DNA from: Cupriavidus lacunae
GTDB taxonomy: Bacteria > Pseudomonadota > Gammaproteobacteria > Burkholderiales > Burkholderiaceae
Length of the DNA: 64,000 nucleotides
Assembly: GCF_003353055.1 (NCBI RefSeq)
Contig: NZ_QKWJ01000006.1
Coordinates: 62,001 to 126,000 of the forward strand
Direction of reading: 5' to 3'
Below the pieces are notes generated by a model. The model did no database searches and had not been told where the DNA came from. It saw only the letters and a list, made by a program, of their open reading frames with translations. Numbering within the stretch: the stretch's first letter is position 1; each line of letters starts with the position of its first letter. Position numbers and translations under genes: made by a program. Positions 16,753 through 26,601 of this stretch are shown here, piece after piece.

Positions 16753-17475
16753 ATGATCACGCAACGGTCGGACCTGCATGTCAATCATCTGCTCAATGCG
16801 TTGCCGCGGCAGGAGTGGGAAACGCTGTCGCGCCACTTTGAGCTGGTCCGGCTGCGCGCCGGCGAACTGTTGACTGACACCAGCCAGCGCATCGTGCATG
16901 TGTATTTTCCGACGACGTCGGTGGTGTCGCTGCTGTCGCTGCTCGAAGACGGCGCCACTGTCGAATTTGCTGCCGTGGGCAACGAAGGGCTGGTCGGCAT
17001 TCCGGTGGTCACGGGCGGCGACACCATGCCCAGCCGCGTCGAAGTGCGCAGCCCGGGTTTCGCCTACCGCATTCCGGCGCGCGCGCTGCGGGCCGAGCTG
17101 GCCTACCTGCCGACCCTGCAGCGCGTCACGCTGCTGTATGTGCAGGCGGTGCTGACGCAGATCGCGCAGACCGCGGCGTGCAACCGCCATCACTCGCTGA
17201 ACAAGCAGCTGTGCCGCTGGCTGCTGCTGGCCCGCGACCGCATGAACTCGGACGAACTGGTGATCACCCAGCAGGTCATCGCCAACATGCTGGGCGTGCG
17301 CCGCGAGGGCGTCACCGAAGCCGCCGGCAAGCTTGAGAACCTGGGTTTGATCCATCACAGCCGTGGCCATATCACCATCCTCGATCATTGCGGCCTCGAG
17401 AAGCACTCCTGCGAGTGCTACAAGCTGGTCAAGCGCGAGTACGACCGCCTGTTGCCGGCGCTGGCCCACGCGTGA
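16753..17475 (+). CDS. Crp/Fnr-family transcriptional regulator
   Basis: 240 residues. A cyclic-nucleotide-binding-type beta barrel occupies about residues 20-140 (VYFPTTSVVSLLSLLEDG, VEFAAVGNEGLVG) and a winged helix about 160-225 (ITQQVIANMLGVRREGVTEAAGKL, then HHSRGHITILD). No N-terminal Fnr-type iron-sulfur cysteines are seen; the Cys pair near the end (CECYK) is common in this subgroup. Members often respond to redox or nucleotide signals. It sits between the carrier-protein operon and the second DUF1839 gene and might control either. GGGGAGAAAC precedes the ATG. Confidence 0.9.
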   Translation: MITQRSDLHVNHLLNALPRQEWETLSRHFELVRLRAGELLTDTSQRIVHVYFPTTSVVSLLSLLEDGATVEFAAVGNEGLVGIPVVTGGDTMPSRVEVRSPGFAYRIPARALRAELAYLPTLQRVTLLYVQAVLTQIAQTAACNRHHSLNKQLCRWLLLARDRMNSDELVITQQVIANMLGVRREGVTEAAGKLENLGLIHHSRGHITILDHCGLEKHSCECYKLVKREYDRLLPALAHA

Positions 17476-17483
17476 AGCTTGGC

Positions 17484-17510
17484 GCGCACGGCGCGTTCAG
17501 CGCCGTGCGC
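17484..17510. terminator. hairpin between converging genes
   Basis: GCGCACGGCGC and GCGCCGTGCGC form a perfect 11-bp stem with loop GTTCA, midway between the Crp/Fnr gene and the leftward DUF1839 gene. No T-run follows, so factor-independent activity is uncertain. Confidence 0.55.
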
Positions 17511-17531
17511 CCTGCGCGCATGCGGATTGCG

Positions 17532-18605
17532 TCAGGCCTGCGCCGGATCCATGGCGCCGAACGACGACAACAGACCGGCGATGACCTCCTCATAGGCGGA
17601 CTCCATCGTGCCGAGGCACTCGGTGCAGCGGTCCGGACGGCCGCGCGCGACGGCCCGGGCCAGGCGGAACTGCAGCACTTTGCTTTCCGACGCAATGGTG
17701 TGGGCCGCTTGCGCGACGCGGGCGGGCACGTCGTAGCCATGCTCGCCGAACCAAACGAGGCAGTGATGCAGCATCTCGAAGTTCGCCCCCAGCTGGCGCG
17801 GCAGGTTGAAGCCGTAGAGGTGGAAGTAGGCATCGCCGCGCGCCAGTATGGCTGCGACATGCTCGTCGAACTCGGCGCGCCAGCGCGTCACCGGGTTGAC
17901 AGCAGGGCGGCGGCCCAGATGACGGCGCATCAGCACGGCGGCCGCGTCGCGGGCAGCCGCGCCGCGCAGCGGCGGGCGCACGCGCTTGGCGTATTCGGCA
18001 TACGGAAACAGGATATTGCCATCGCTCAGCTCGGGCGTGAGGCGCAGCAGGCCGCGGTAATCCTCATCCTCGGCGCTGTGATACCCCAGGCTGTGGTAGT
18101 AGGACAGGCGCTGCGCCACGGGGTCGATCTGGTCGATGGCGACCGAGGTCTTCACATGCCCCTGGCGATAGGTGGTGGTGCGCGTGTCGGGCAGGTAGTA
18201 GCTGTCCATTTCCACCAGCACGGTATTGCCGCGCCGGACCTGTTCGACAACGTGCGCCTGCATCGTGTCGTAGACCGCCATCTCCAGCACCACGGTGCCG
18301 TACAGCAGTTCAAGGTCCGCCTGCGGATACTTGAAGAAGGTGAAATGGTCGCCCTCAAAGTCCTGCGTCACGGTGAAGGCCAGCGCGGCGCGCGGATCAA
18401 GCCCCCAGCCATACAGCAGCTCGATCCACAGGTCCATATAGCAGTTGGTCTCCTGCCAGATCGAGGCTTCATCATGCAGCAGTCGCTGCACCGGCCTGGC
18501 CACATGGCAGGGGGTCTGGTGGGCGTAGTGGTAGGCGTCGCTGCCAGCGGCGATGGTGCCGGTATCCACCGCCGTGGTTGCCATTGTTGCCAGTTCCCGC
18601 TCCAT
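17532..18605 (-). CDS. DUF1839-family protein, copy 2
   Basis: 357 residues and a clear paralogue of the protein coded at 12728 (shared DLWIELLYGWGLDP, TVTQDFEGDHFTF, LVEMDSYYLPD, YRQGHVK). It is about 30 residues longer, mainly at the N-terminus. The start is the ATG after GGAGGAACGAC; a longer open frame upstream has no family similarity. It is transcribed away from manC and toward the Crp/Fnr gene and is separate from the carrier-protein operon. Function is unknown; a duplicated DUF1839 gene suggests two related substrates or a dimer of unlike subunits. Confidence 0.78.
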   Translation of the reverse strand: MERELATMATTAVDTGTIAAGSDAYHYAHQTPCHVARPVQRLLHDEASIWQETNCYMDLWIELLYGWGLDPRAALAFTVTQDFEGDHFTFFKYPQADLELLYGTVVLEMAVYDTMQAHVVEQVRRGNTVLVEMDSYYLPDTRTTTYRQGHVKTSVAIDQIDPVAQRLSYYHSLGYHSAEDEDYRGLLRLTPELSDGNILFPYAEYAKRVRPPLRGAAARDAAAVLMRRHLGRRPAVNPVTRWRAEFDEHVAAILARGDAYFHLYGFNLPRQLGANFEMLHHCLVWFGEHGYDVPARVAQAAHTIASESKVLQFRLARAVARGRPDRCTECLGTMESAYEEVIAGLLSSFGAMDPAQA

Positions 18606-18961
18606 GTCGTTCCTCCGCAGTGTGCGCATGCCCCTCAACCGCGATGGCAAGCGGCGCGCTTGCACGGTCCACTGTATTGCAACGCCTGCGGCCGCCGGCT
18701 TCGGTGCGCTCTCCAACAGAGCGTGCGTGATTGCGTGCGCCCACGTCCCACTGCGCCGCGGCCCGGCAGGACGGCGCAAGAAGCGTGTGCGGAATCGAAC
18801 AGATTCAGCCAGCCCGCCTGCCTAGACTGGCTCACATCCCCGTCATGGCGGTCAGGGATCGCTGCCGGGCGTACCCGTTTCTGCGTGGCCGGCGCGGTGG
18901 CTGCAAGTTGCGGAATGGAACGCCCGGGACGCTTGGAACGTGCTACAGGCCAGGAGGCATG
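18606..18961. promoter_or_regulatory. divergent DUF1839 / manC control region
   Basis: 356 bases holding the promoters of two divergent units. It contains one copy of the 19-bp repeat (18867-18885), 77 bases before manC. Confidence 0.5.
18867..18885 (+). repeat. dispersed 19-bp motif, copy 1
   Basis: GGGCGTACCCGTTTCTGCG. An identical copy is at 23025-23043, at a similar distance before a start codon, and a 17/19 copy is at 48117-48135 in the opposite orientation. Likely a regulatory element or a fragment of an intergenic repeat family. Confidence 0.6.
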
Positions 18962-20539
18962 ATGCGAATTCGGACCCGGGACCAGATACAGTCGCCGTCG
19001 GCGATCAACGGCGGAGTGCATGCAGCCGTACAGGCGCTGACCGACAGACCGGTGCGTTGCGCCGCACCGCTGCCGGTGGTCCAGCCGGTCATCCTTGCCG
19101 GTGGCGCCGGGACGCGCCTGTGGCCGCTCTCGCGCGAGCAGTTCCCGAAGCAGTTGCTCAACCTGATTGCCGAAGACACGCTGCTGGAAGCGACCGCCAA
19201 CCGCCTGGCGGGCGTGGCGGAACTGGCGGGCCGCCCGGCCGGCATGGAGGCCGCGCAGATCGTGGTCTGCGGCGAAGAGCACCGCTTCATGATCACCGAC
19301 ATGATGAAGCACGCCGGCAAGCCGGCACGGGTCTTGTCTGAGCCCTGCGGGCGCAATACCGCGCCGGCGCTCACGGTGGCGGCACTGCATGCGCTCGCCG
19401 CGGCGGGCGACAGTGGCGATGCCGTGCTGGTGGTCACGCCGGCCGACCACAGCGTCGCCGACGTCGAGGCGTTCCGCCAGGCCATCGCCACGGCGATACA
19501 GCACGCCGACCTGGGCGCCATCGTCACGCTGGGCGTGAAGCCGGTCGCGCCGGAAACCGGGTTTGGCTACATCCGCGCAGCGGGTGGTGCGGATCGCGGC
19601 GCCTTCGTGCTGGACCGATTCGTCGAGAAGCCGCATCTGGAACTCGCCAAGCACTATGTCGAGTCCGGCGAATTCTGGTGGAACAGCGGCATCTTCGTGG
19701 TGCGGGCCTCGGTCTGGCTCAGGGCCGTGGCCGAACTGCAGCCCGAGATGGCCCGGCAATGCCGCGCTGCCTATGAGGCAAGCGAACGCGCCGCCTGCGC
19801 CGGCGAGGTGCTTTGCCTCGGCAAGGAAGCCTTCGATGCCTGCCCGTCCGATTCCATCGACTACGCCGTGATGGAGAAGCTCGAGACGCTGCCGGATATC
19901 GCCGGCATGCTGGTGCCGCTGGATGCGGGCTGGTCCGACGTGGGTTCGTGGGCGGCGATCTGGGATATCGCGCCCAAGGACGCCAGCGGCAATGCCGGGC
20001 GCGGGCGGGTGCTGTTCGATGGCGCCACGTCGTGCCTGGCGCATTCAGAAGGCCGCCTGATCGCATGCGTCGGCGTGCAGGACGTGGTGGTGGTGGAAAC
20101 CGCCGATGCGGTGCTGGTGGTGGACAAGGCGCATGTGCAGGATGTGAAGAACATCGTGCAGCGCATCCGCTCGGAGCATGGCAATGAAGTGGTGAACCAT
20201 CGCAAGGTGCGCCGGCCCTGGGGCTGCTATGACTCCATCGATCACGGCGACCGCTTCCAGGTCAAGCGCATCGTGGTCGAGCCCGGCGCCAGTCTGTCGC
20301 TGCAGATGCACTACCACCGTGCCGAGCACTGGGTGGTGGTGCGCGGCACCGCGCGCGTGACCTGTGGCGACAACATCAGCATTCTTTCGGAGAACCAGTC
20401 TACCTATATCCCCATCGGCACCCTGCACCGGCTGGAGAACCCGGGCAAGACGCCGCTGGAGATCATCGAGGTGCAGTCGGGGGCTTATCTCGGCGAAGAC
20501 GACATCGTGAGGTTCGAGGACAACTACGGGCGCAAATAG
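18962..20539 (+). CDS. manC: mannose-1-phosphate guanylyltransferase / mannose-6-phosphate isomerase
   Basis: 525 residues. A two-domain enzyme making GDP-mannose from GTP and mannose-1-phosphate, with a C-terminal cupin domain for mannose-6-phosphate isomerisation. Seen: GGAGTRLWPLSREQFPKQLL (nucleotide binding), FVEKP, WNSGIF, and the cupin stretch MHYHRAEHWVVVRGTA. A roughly 40-residue N-terminal extension precedes the usual start of the domain. Two adjacent ATG codons are possible; the second is taken because AGGAGG lies 4 bases before it. GDP-mannose feeds Gmd and Fcl at 42-44 kb. Wzc-like and hydrolase genes follow on the same strand. Confidence 0.93.
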   Translation: MRIRTRDQIQSPSAINGGVHAAVQALTDRPVRCAAPLPVVQPVILAGGAGTRLWPLSREQFPKQLLNLIAEDTLLEATANRLAGVAELAGRPAGMEAAQIVVCGEEHRFMITDMMKHAGKPARVLSEPCGRNTAPALTVAALHALAAAGDSGDAVLVVTPADHSVADVEAFRQAIATAIQHADLGAIVTLGVKPVAPETGFGYIRAAGGADRGAFVLDRFVEKPHLELAKHYVESGEFWWNSGIFVVRASVWLRAVAELQPEMARQCRAAYEASERAACAGEVLCLGKEAFDACPSDSIDYAVMEKLETLPDIAGMLVPLDAGWSDVGSWAAIWDIAPKDASGNAGRGRVLFDGATSCLAHSEGRLIACVGVQDVVVVETADAVLVVDKAHVQDVKNIVQRIRSEHGNEVVNHRKVRRPWGCYDSIDHGDRFQVKRIVVEPGASLSLQMHYHRAEHWVVVRGTARVTCGDNISILSENQSTYIPIGTLHRLENPGKTPLEIIEVQSGAYLGEDDIVRFEDNYGRK

Positions 20540-20638
20540 GGGTCGGCGGCTGGTGTGTGCCGCCATGCGCCAGCAGGTGCAGCAGGCACGCAGCGGTTGC
20601 TGTATGAACAGCAAGGGCAGCATGTGGCGGGAGATATC

Positions 20639-23008
20639 GTGAGCAGAATGTCATTTGCCGGTGCCATACCGGTACCCGACCAGGTGTCGCCGCGCAGCAG
20701 CGCGAATGCGCGTGTGTTGCTGGACCATGCAGGCTGGATTATCGCGGCGGGACTTGCCGGCGCGGCCATTGCCGGGCTGGCGTCGCTGTCGACGCCCGAT
20801 CTCTATCGCGCCAAGGCACTGGTGCAGGTGCAAAACCGGGACAGTGGCGCCGGAGCCAGGCAGGTCGCGCCGCAGCTTGACCTCGGCATGCTGAAGAGCC
20901 GTGCGGTGGTCGGCCCGGTGGTCGAACGCCTGCATCTGGATATCGAGGTCCAGCCGCTGCGCGCGCCGCTGCTGGGCCGCCTGGTCAATCATTTCTCCGA
21001 ACCCGGCAAGCTGCGCGGGCCGTGGCCAGCGGAACTGGGCTATGCCTGGGGCGGCGAGCGGCTGGCGGTGGAACGCCTGCACGTGCCCGAGCGCCTGCTC
21101 AATGTGCCGCTGACACTGGAGGTCCTGCCCGACAACGCCTTCCGGCTGCTGCGCGGGACGGACGTGCTGCTGGAGGGCCGGGAGGGCCAGGTGGCCGAGG
21201 CGGGCGCAAAGTCGGGCGGCATCTCGATGCTGGTGGCACGGATCGAAGCCCGTCCGGGCACGCGCTTCCTGGTGACGCGCCGCGACCTCACGCTGACAGT
21301 CGACGCCGTCACGCGCGAGCTGCGCGTCGACAGCGAATCCACCGATGCCACCACGCTGCGCATCAGCTGGCAGAACAGCGACGGCGCCACCGCGGCGGCG
21401 CTGGTCAACGGCATTGCCGATTCCTACATCAAGGGCCAGGCCGAGCAACGCCAGGACGACGCGGCCGCGACGCTCGCCTTCCTGTCGGGCGAGCTGCCGC
21501 GCGTCAAGGCGGAACTTGAACGCGCCGAGGGAGCGCTTACGCGCTACCGCTCGCGCTCGGGCTCGCTGGCGCCCAGCCAGGACGTGCAGTCCTACCTGAA
21601 CGGCAGCATGGAATACCAGCGCCAGATTGCCTTGCTGCGCCTGGAGCGCACCAAGCTGCTGCAGCGCTTTACCACCGAAGCCAACGAAGTGCGCACAGTC
21701 GACAGCCAGATCCAGCAGCTGATACGCGAGCGCCAGGAGATGGACGCGCGCATGCAGAACCTGTCCGCGACGGAGCGTGAATCGGTGGCGCTGACGCGCG
21801 ACGTCAAGGTCGCCGAAGACATGTACATGACGCTGCGCAACAAGGTCGAGCAGCTGTCGCTGGCGCAGCTCGACCGCACCGGCCAGATCCGCATCGTCGA
21901 CAACGCGCTCACGCCCATGGTCCCTATCGGCATGGGGCCCTGGCCGCCGGCCGCGGGCGGCGGCGTGCTGGGAATGCTGCTGGCGATGGGCGTGCTGACG
22001 CTGCGCCAGCGGGTGCGTCCGACCGTGGCAACAGCCAACGACGCAGAGGACAAGCTCGGCATCACCATGCTTGGCGACATAGCCTTCAGCCGGGAACAGG
22101 CGGTGCTGGAGCGCATGGTGTCGGCCAAGGCCCTGCTCGGCGTGGCCGCGGGCTATGCCACGCCGCCGTCGGCCCGCCTCGAGCGGCCGCGGCCTTCCAG
22201 CGCGGTGATCGACGTCGCCGCGCTGGAGGATGACAGCGCCGACCGGCTGCTGCGCCTCGGGCTGCACGACCAGTTCCTGCTGGCGCGCAACGCGCCGCAC
22301 TCGCTGGCGGTGGAAGGGCTGCGCAGCATCCGCGCGGCCGTGCATTTCGCCTTGCGCGATGCGCCGGACCGTGTCATTGCCGTGACCAGCCCGGCGCCCG
22401 GCGCAGGCAAGACCTTTGCCTCGGTCAACCTCGCGGTGCTGTTCGCCGAGGCCGGCCAGCGCGTGCTGCTGATCGACGCCGACCTGCGCCGCGGCCGCGT
22501 GGCCAACTGGTTTGACCTGCCCGCCGAGTCCGGGCTGGCAGAGGTGCTGACCGGGCTCGTGGCGCTGCCGACCGCGGTACGGCCCACGGTCGTCAACGGC
22601 CTGTCGGTCCTGCCGGCGGGCCTGCCGCCGCCGAATCCTTCGGAATTGCTGATGCGCCCGGGCATGGCCGAAACCCTGCGCCTGTGCGCCACCCGCTTCG
22701 ACCTGGTGCTGATCGATACCCCGCCAGTGCTGGCGGTGGCGGATGCCACCCTGGTCGCCAACCTTGCCGGCTCGACCCTGGTGGTGCTGCGCGCCGACGC
22801 CACCCTGCCCGGGCAGGTCGACGAAACGCTCAAGCGCCTGCAGCGGGCCGATGCCCGCATGCTGGGCGGCATTCTCAACTGCGTGATCGCCAAGCGCAGC
22901 AACCGTGCAGAGTTCAACAGCGTCAATCCTTACCTCGGGATGCCAGTGACGGTGCCGCCATCGCGCCGGATCGGGCAGGCGCTGCGAATGGAAGACAACA
23001 ACGAATAA
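20639..23008 (+). CDS. Wzc-like polysaccharide co-polymerase / ATPase without tyrosine tail
   Basis: 789 residues from a GTG start preceded by GGGAG (an ATG 9 bases on is possible). An inner-membrane protein with a Wzz domain, two membrane segments (about residues 25-45 and 435-455), a coiled-coil periplasmic part and a cytoplasmic BY-kinase domain: Walker A SPAPGAGKT near residue 585, LLIDADLRRG, and VLIDTPPVL. BY-kinases normally end in a tyrosine cluster; this one ends NPYLGMPVTVPPSRRIGQ with a single Tyr. It may control chain length without autophosphorylation, or partner the second Wzc at 26602. It follows manC in an apparent operon. Confidence 0.85.
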   Translation: MSRMSFAGAIPVPDQVSPRSSANARVLLDHAGWIIAAGLAGAAIAGLASLSTPDLYRAKALVQVQNRDSGAGARQVAPQLDLGMLKSRAVVGPVVERLHLDIEVQPLRAPLLGRLVNHFSEPGKLRGPWPAELGYAWGGERLAVERLHVPERLLNVPLTLEVLPDNAFRLLRGTDVLLEGREGQVAEAGAKSGGISMLVARIEARPGTRFLVTRRDLTLTVDAVTRELRVDSESTDATTLRISWQNSDGATAAALVNGIADSYIKGQAEQRQDDAAATLAFLSGELPRVKAELERAEGALTRYRSRSGSLAPSQDVQSYLNGSMEYQRQIALLRLERTKLLQRFTTEANEVRTVDSQIQQLIRERQEMDARMQNLSATERESVALTRDVKVAEDMYMTLRNKVEQLSLAQLDRTGQIRIVDNALTPMVPIGMGPWPPAAGGGVLGMLLAMGVLTLRQRVRPTVATANDAEDKLGITMLGDIAFSREQAVLERMVSAKALLGVAAGYATPPSARLERPRPSSAVIDVAALEDDSADRLLRLGLHDQFLLARNAPHSLAVEGLRSIRAAVHFALRDAPDRVIAVTSPAPGAGKTFASVNLAVLFAEAGQRVLLIDADLRRGRVANWFDLPAESGLAEVLTGLVALPTAVRPTVVNGLSVLPAGLPPPNPSELLMRPGMAETLRLCATRFDLVLIDTPPVLAVADATLVANLAGSTLVVLRADATLPGQVDETLKRLQRADARMLGGILNCVIAKRSNRAEFNSVNPYLGMPVTVPPSRRIGQALRMEDNNE

Positions 23009-23024
23009 TTGACCGCTACCGGTG

Positions 23025-23043
23025 GGGCGTACCCGTTTCTGCG
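23025..23043 (+). repeat. dispersed 19-bp motif, copy 2
   Basis: GGGCGTACCCGTTTCTGCG, identical to copy 1, starting 17 bases after the Wzc-like gene and ending 83 bases before the hydrolase gene. A second GTTTCTGCG half-site follows at 23059-23067 or close by. Confidence 0.6.
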
Positions 23044-23126
23044 AGAGTCTCTGGGGCAGTTTCTGCGTGTGCGTCTGGGTGTGCTCCACCGGTCTGCGGC
23101 CGACCATCCGCTCGCCAGGAGGCGAC

Positions 23127-24974
23127 ATGAGGCGGCTTATGTTCGAAGGCTGTGCCGGCTGGCTGCACGAGGCACAGGGAAAGATCGGGGTGGTCCTGTG
23201 CGCGCCGCAGGGCCATGAAGCCATGTGGTCGCACCGGGCGTGGCGACACCTGGCCGACGATCTCGCGGCGGCCGGCATGCCGGCGCTGCGCTTTGACTAC
23301 CCCTGCACCGGCGATTCGGCCGGTGCCTGCGACGAGGCCCATTTCGTCGGGCGCGCCGTATCCAGCATCGTGGCCGCGGCAGCGCAGTTGCGCGCACTGA
23401 CCGGGGTCGACCGGATCGTACTGTGCGGCCTGCGACTGGGCGCGAGCCTGGCGGTGCAGGCCGCCGCGGCGATGCAATCGCACCCGGCATGGCCGGGTGG
23501 CGTGGCCGGGCTGGTGCTGCTGGCCCCCGTGGTCAATGGCCGCGCCTACCTGCGCGAATTGCGCGCGCTGCACGTGAACTGGCTGAACAGCGTCGGCCCC
23601 GCCGAAACCCCCCATCCGCCCCCGCCCGGTGCGCTCGACGTGCTGGCGTTCCGCTGCATGCCGGACACCGTGCGCGAGCTCGAGGCGCTGCGGCTGGACC
23701 GCGTCACGCCGTGTCCCACGCCGCGCGTGCTGCTGCTCGATGCCTGGCCCGGTACCACCTCGGCGGCCGCTGCGCTCGCGCGGCAATACGCCGACGATGG
23801 CGCGCAGGTCGAACAGGTGGCGTTTCCTGAATACCCCGCGATGATGCAGTCGGCGGAAAATGCTTCGGTGCCGGCGCAGGCATGGCAGCAGGTGAGTGCC
23901 TGGCTGACGCCTGAGCCGGCCGCGGCGCCGGCGGCCAGGCACCACCTTCGCGGCACCATCGGGGCCCCGGACTTGCGCGCGGCCGTGGATGGCGTCGTCG
24001 AGGAGGCGGTCTGGCTCGACGCCCGGCGGCAGTTCGGCATCCTGTGCCTGCCGCGGGATGCGGCGCCGGCCCCGGTCGCGGTGATCTTCCCGAATACGGG
24101 CGGCAACCATCATGTCGGCGACGGGCGCATGTATGTCACGCTGGCGCGCCGGCTGGCCACGCAGGGCGTGGCTTCGCTGCGGCTGGACGTGGCGGCGCTG
24201 GGCGACAGCCCGCGCGCGCAACGCAGCATGAGCATTCAGGCCATCTATTCGTCCGGTCCGCGGGCCGATGTCAGCGCGGCCGTCGACTGGATGCGCGCGC
24301 GCGGCTTCGGCCACATCGTGCTGGCCGGCGTGTGCTCGGGTGCCTTCCTCAGCCTGCAGGCCGCGCTGGCCAACCGCGGCGTCAACGGCCTGGTGCTGGC
24401 CAACCTGGTGATGTTCCGCTGGGACCGGGCCGACAAAGTGGTCGTGGGCCACGGCAACCGGTCGTGGCGGGGCTGGCTGTCCGCGGCACGCCATGCCAGC
24501 AACTGGCAACGGCTGCTGCAGGGCGATGCGCGGGTCGGGCCGCTTGCGGCCGCGATCGCGCGCAAGGCGTACCACCGCGCCACCGAGCGCCTTGCCTTCC
24601 GGCTGAGCCGCCTGCGCGGCGGCGAAGACCTGGCTTCGATCACTGGTTACGCGCGCGCCGCCATGCGCGACCTGGACGGCCGGGGCGTTCGTACGGACCT
24701 TGTCTATGGGGCCGCGGACATCGGGCTGGCGGAGGCCAGGCTGCGCTTTGGCAAGGACCTGGAAGCGCTGGCGCGGCTCACGCATATTGCCGTGCACCGG
24801 CACGCGTGCATGGACCACGCCCTGTTCCTGAGCGGCGGCCGGCAGGCCTTCTGCGACCATGTGGTGCAGCACGTCGAGCAGCAGCTGGCTGGCATGGATG
24901 CGGCACAGGCTGAGCTGCCGCAAGCGCCGGAACTCGCGACCGAGCGCAACTCCATGTCCCCCGGTGTGCCCTGA
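23127..24974 (+). CDS. tandem alpha/beta-hydrolase protein
   Basis: 615 residues made of two alpha/beta-hydrolase domains (about 1-280 and 290-600), each beginning with a GHE/NTGG-type oxyanion strand ([25 protein letters not shown]). The nucleophile elbows are unusual: CGLRLGAS in domain 1, with Arg where Ser is expected, and GVCSGAF in domain 2, with Cys at the nucleophile position. The C-terminal His is plausibly in [10 protein letters not shown]. Similar fused hydrolases occur in polysaccharide loci and could de-acylate or transfer acyl groups. AGGAGG sits 4 bases before the ATG. Activity cannot be predicted. Confidence 0.7.
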   Translation: MRRLMFEGCAGWLHEAQGKIGVVLCAPQGHEAMWSHRAWRHLADDLAAAGMPALRFDYPCTGDSAGACDEAHFVGRAVSSIVAAAAQLRALTGVDRIVLCGLRLGASLAVQAAAAMQSHPAWPGGVAGLVLLAPVVNGRAYLRELRALHVNWLNSVGPAETPHPPPPGALDVLAFRCMPDTVRELEALRLDRVTPCPTPRVLLLDAWPGTTSAAAALARQYADDGAQVEQVAFPEYPAMMQSAENASVPAQAWQQVSAWLTPEPAAAPAARHHLRGTIGAPDLRAAVDGVVEEAVWLDARRQFGILCLPRDAAPAPVAVIFPNTGGNHHVGDGRMYVTLARRLATQGVASLRLDVAALGDSPRAQRSMSIQAIYSSGPRADVSAAVDWMRARGFGHIVLAGVCSGAFLSLQAALANRGVNGLVLANLVMFRWDRADKVVVGHGNRSWRGWLSAARHASNWQRLLQGDARVGPLAAAIARKAYHRATERLAFRLSRLRGGEDLASITGYARAAMRDLDGRGVRTDLVYGAADIGLAEARLRFGKDLEALARLTHIAVHRHACMDHALFLSGGRQAFCDHVVQHVEQQLAGMDAAQAELPQAPELATERNSMSPGVP

Positions 24975-25035
24975 TCCCCGCGTGCAGAGAACCCGGCGTG
25001 GATCGCGCCAATTCACCAAACCGAGAACCGTGGCT

Positions 25036-26466
25036 ATGCAACAACGAGACAAGCTCTTCATTAACGGCAAGTGGGTCGCTCCCCACGGCAACGGCAGGAT
25101 CGACGTCATCCACTCCGCTACCGAAGCGGTCATGGGGACGATTCCGGAAGGCTCGGCGCGCGACGCCGAGGATGCCATCCAGGCGGCGCGCGCGGCCTTC
25201 GACAGCTGGTCGGCAACGCCGCCGGCGGTGCGGGCCGGCTACATCGCCAAGGTTGCGAAAGGGCTGAAGGCGCGCATCGAAGAGCTGGCCCAGCTGATCG
25301 TCGGCGAGGTCGGCATGCCGATCAAGCTGGCGCGCCCGCTCCAGGTGGCCACCCCGGTTTACAACTGGCGCCTGGTCGCCCGGCTGCTCGAGGATTTCCG
25401 CTTCGAGGAAGAAGTCGGCAACTCGTTGGTGGTGCGTGAACCCGTGGGCGTGGTGGGCGCCATCACGCCGTGGAACCTCCCGCTCAACCAGATCACGCTG
25501 AAGGTGGCGCCGGCGCTGGCCGCCGGCTGTACCGTGGTGCTCAAGCCGTCCGAGGTGGCGCCACTCAATGCCTTTGTGCTGGCCGAGGTGATCGAGGCCG
25601 CGGGCCTGCCGCCGGGTGTGTTCAACCTGGTGACCGGCTACGGCCCGGTGGTGGGCGAGGTACTGGCCAGCCATCCGGAAGTCGACATGGTGTCGTTCAC
25701 CGGTTCGACCCGCGCCGGCAAGCGCGTGTCGGAACTGGCCGCGCAGACCGTCAAGCGCGTCGCGCTGGAGCTGGGCGGCAAGTCGGCCGCGGTGATCCTG
25801 GACGATGCCGACCTGCTGTCGGCGGTCAAGGGCACCCTCGATGCCTGCTTCCTGAATTCCGGGCAGATCTGCTCGGCGCACAGCCGCATGCTGGTGCCGC
25901 GCGCCCGTTATGACGAAGTGAAAGCGATCGCGCAGAAGGTGGTCGAGGGCCTTACCGTGGGCGACCCGCTGCAGGACACCAGCCTGGGACCGCTGGTCTC
26001 CGCGGTGCAGAGGGACCGGGTGACCGGCTATATCCGCCGTGGCCTGGCAGAGGGCGCCGAACTGGTGGCCGGCGGCCCGGAGACCCCGGAAGGGCTGGAC
26101 AAGGGCTTCTTCGTCAAGCCGACCGTGCTGGGCAACGTGGAGCCGGGCGCGACCGTGGCGCAGGAAGAGATCTTCGGACCGGTGCTGTCCATCATCTGCT
26201 ATGACACCGAGGAAGACGCGGTGCGTATTGCCAATGACAGCATCTATGGCCTGGCCGGCGGGGTCTGGTCGGGCGACGAGGCACGCGCGATCGGGGTGGC
26301 GCGCCGCATCCGCACGGGCCAGGTCGATATCAACGGCGGCCCGTTCAACATGCAGGCACCGTACGGTGGCTACAAGCAGTCCGGCAACGGGCGCGAACTG
26401 GGCAGGTACGGCCTCGAGGAGTTCCTGGAGTACAAGTCGCTGCAGCTGAAGAGGCCGGCCGCCTGA
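25036..26466 (+). CDS. NAD(P)-dependent aldehyde dehydrogenase
   Basis: 476 residues, standard family length. Oxidises an aldehyde to the acid. Catalytic residues are present: E245 in ELGGKS and C279 in GQICSA. The cofactor region PWNLPLNQ and the late motif [10 protein letters not shown] are also present. It follows the hydrolase gene on the same strand by about 60 bases and ends just before a strong terminator. Its place in an exopolysaccharide locus is unusual; it may process a semialdehyde or be a metabolic passenger. The start is the ATG after GAGAACC; an in-frame GTG lies two codons earlier. Confidence 0.88.
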   Translation: MQQRDKLFINGKWVAPHGNGRIDVIHSATEAVMGTIPEGSARDAEDAIQAARAAFDSWSATPPAVRAGYIAKVAKGLKARIEELAQLIVGEVGMPIKLARPLQVATPVYNWRLVARLLEDFRFEEEVGNSLVVREPVGVVGAITPWNLPLNQITLKVAPALAAGCTVVLKPSEVAPLNAFVLAEVIEAAGLPPGVFNLVTGYGPVVGEVLASHPEVDMVSFTGSTRAGKRVSELAAQTVKRVALELGGKSAAVILDDADLLSAVKGTLDACFLNSGQICSAHSRMLVPRARYDEVKAIAQKVVEGLTVGDPLQDTSLGPLVSAVQRDRVTGYIRRGLAEGAELVAGGPETPEGLDKGFFVKPTVLGNVEPGATVAQEEIFGPVLSIICYDTEEDAVRIANDSIYGLAGGVWSGDEARAIGVARRIRTGQVDINGGPFNMQAPYGGYKQSGNGRELGRYGLEEFLEYKSLQLKRPAA

Positions 26467-26552
26467 CGGCGCTGTCGGGGCCGGCCGGCTGCACGAGGCG
26501 CGCCGCCGTGCCAGGTTCCCCGCTCTGGCCCGGCACCTGGTCAGGGACAGCA

Positions 26553-26576
26553 AAAGGCCGGCATCTGCCGGCCTTT
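26553..26576. terminator. bidirectional hairpin terminator
   Basis: AAAGGCCGGCA and TGCCGGCCTTT form a perfect 11-bp stem, with an A-rich left flank and T-rich right flank. It separates the rightward aldehyde dehydrogenase gene from the leftward Wzc gene. Confidence 0.88.
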
Positions 26577-26601
26577 CGTTCTTCAGGCGTTGGTTCCCGC
26601 G

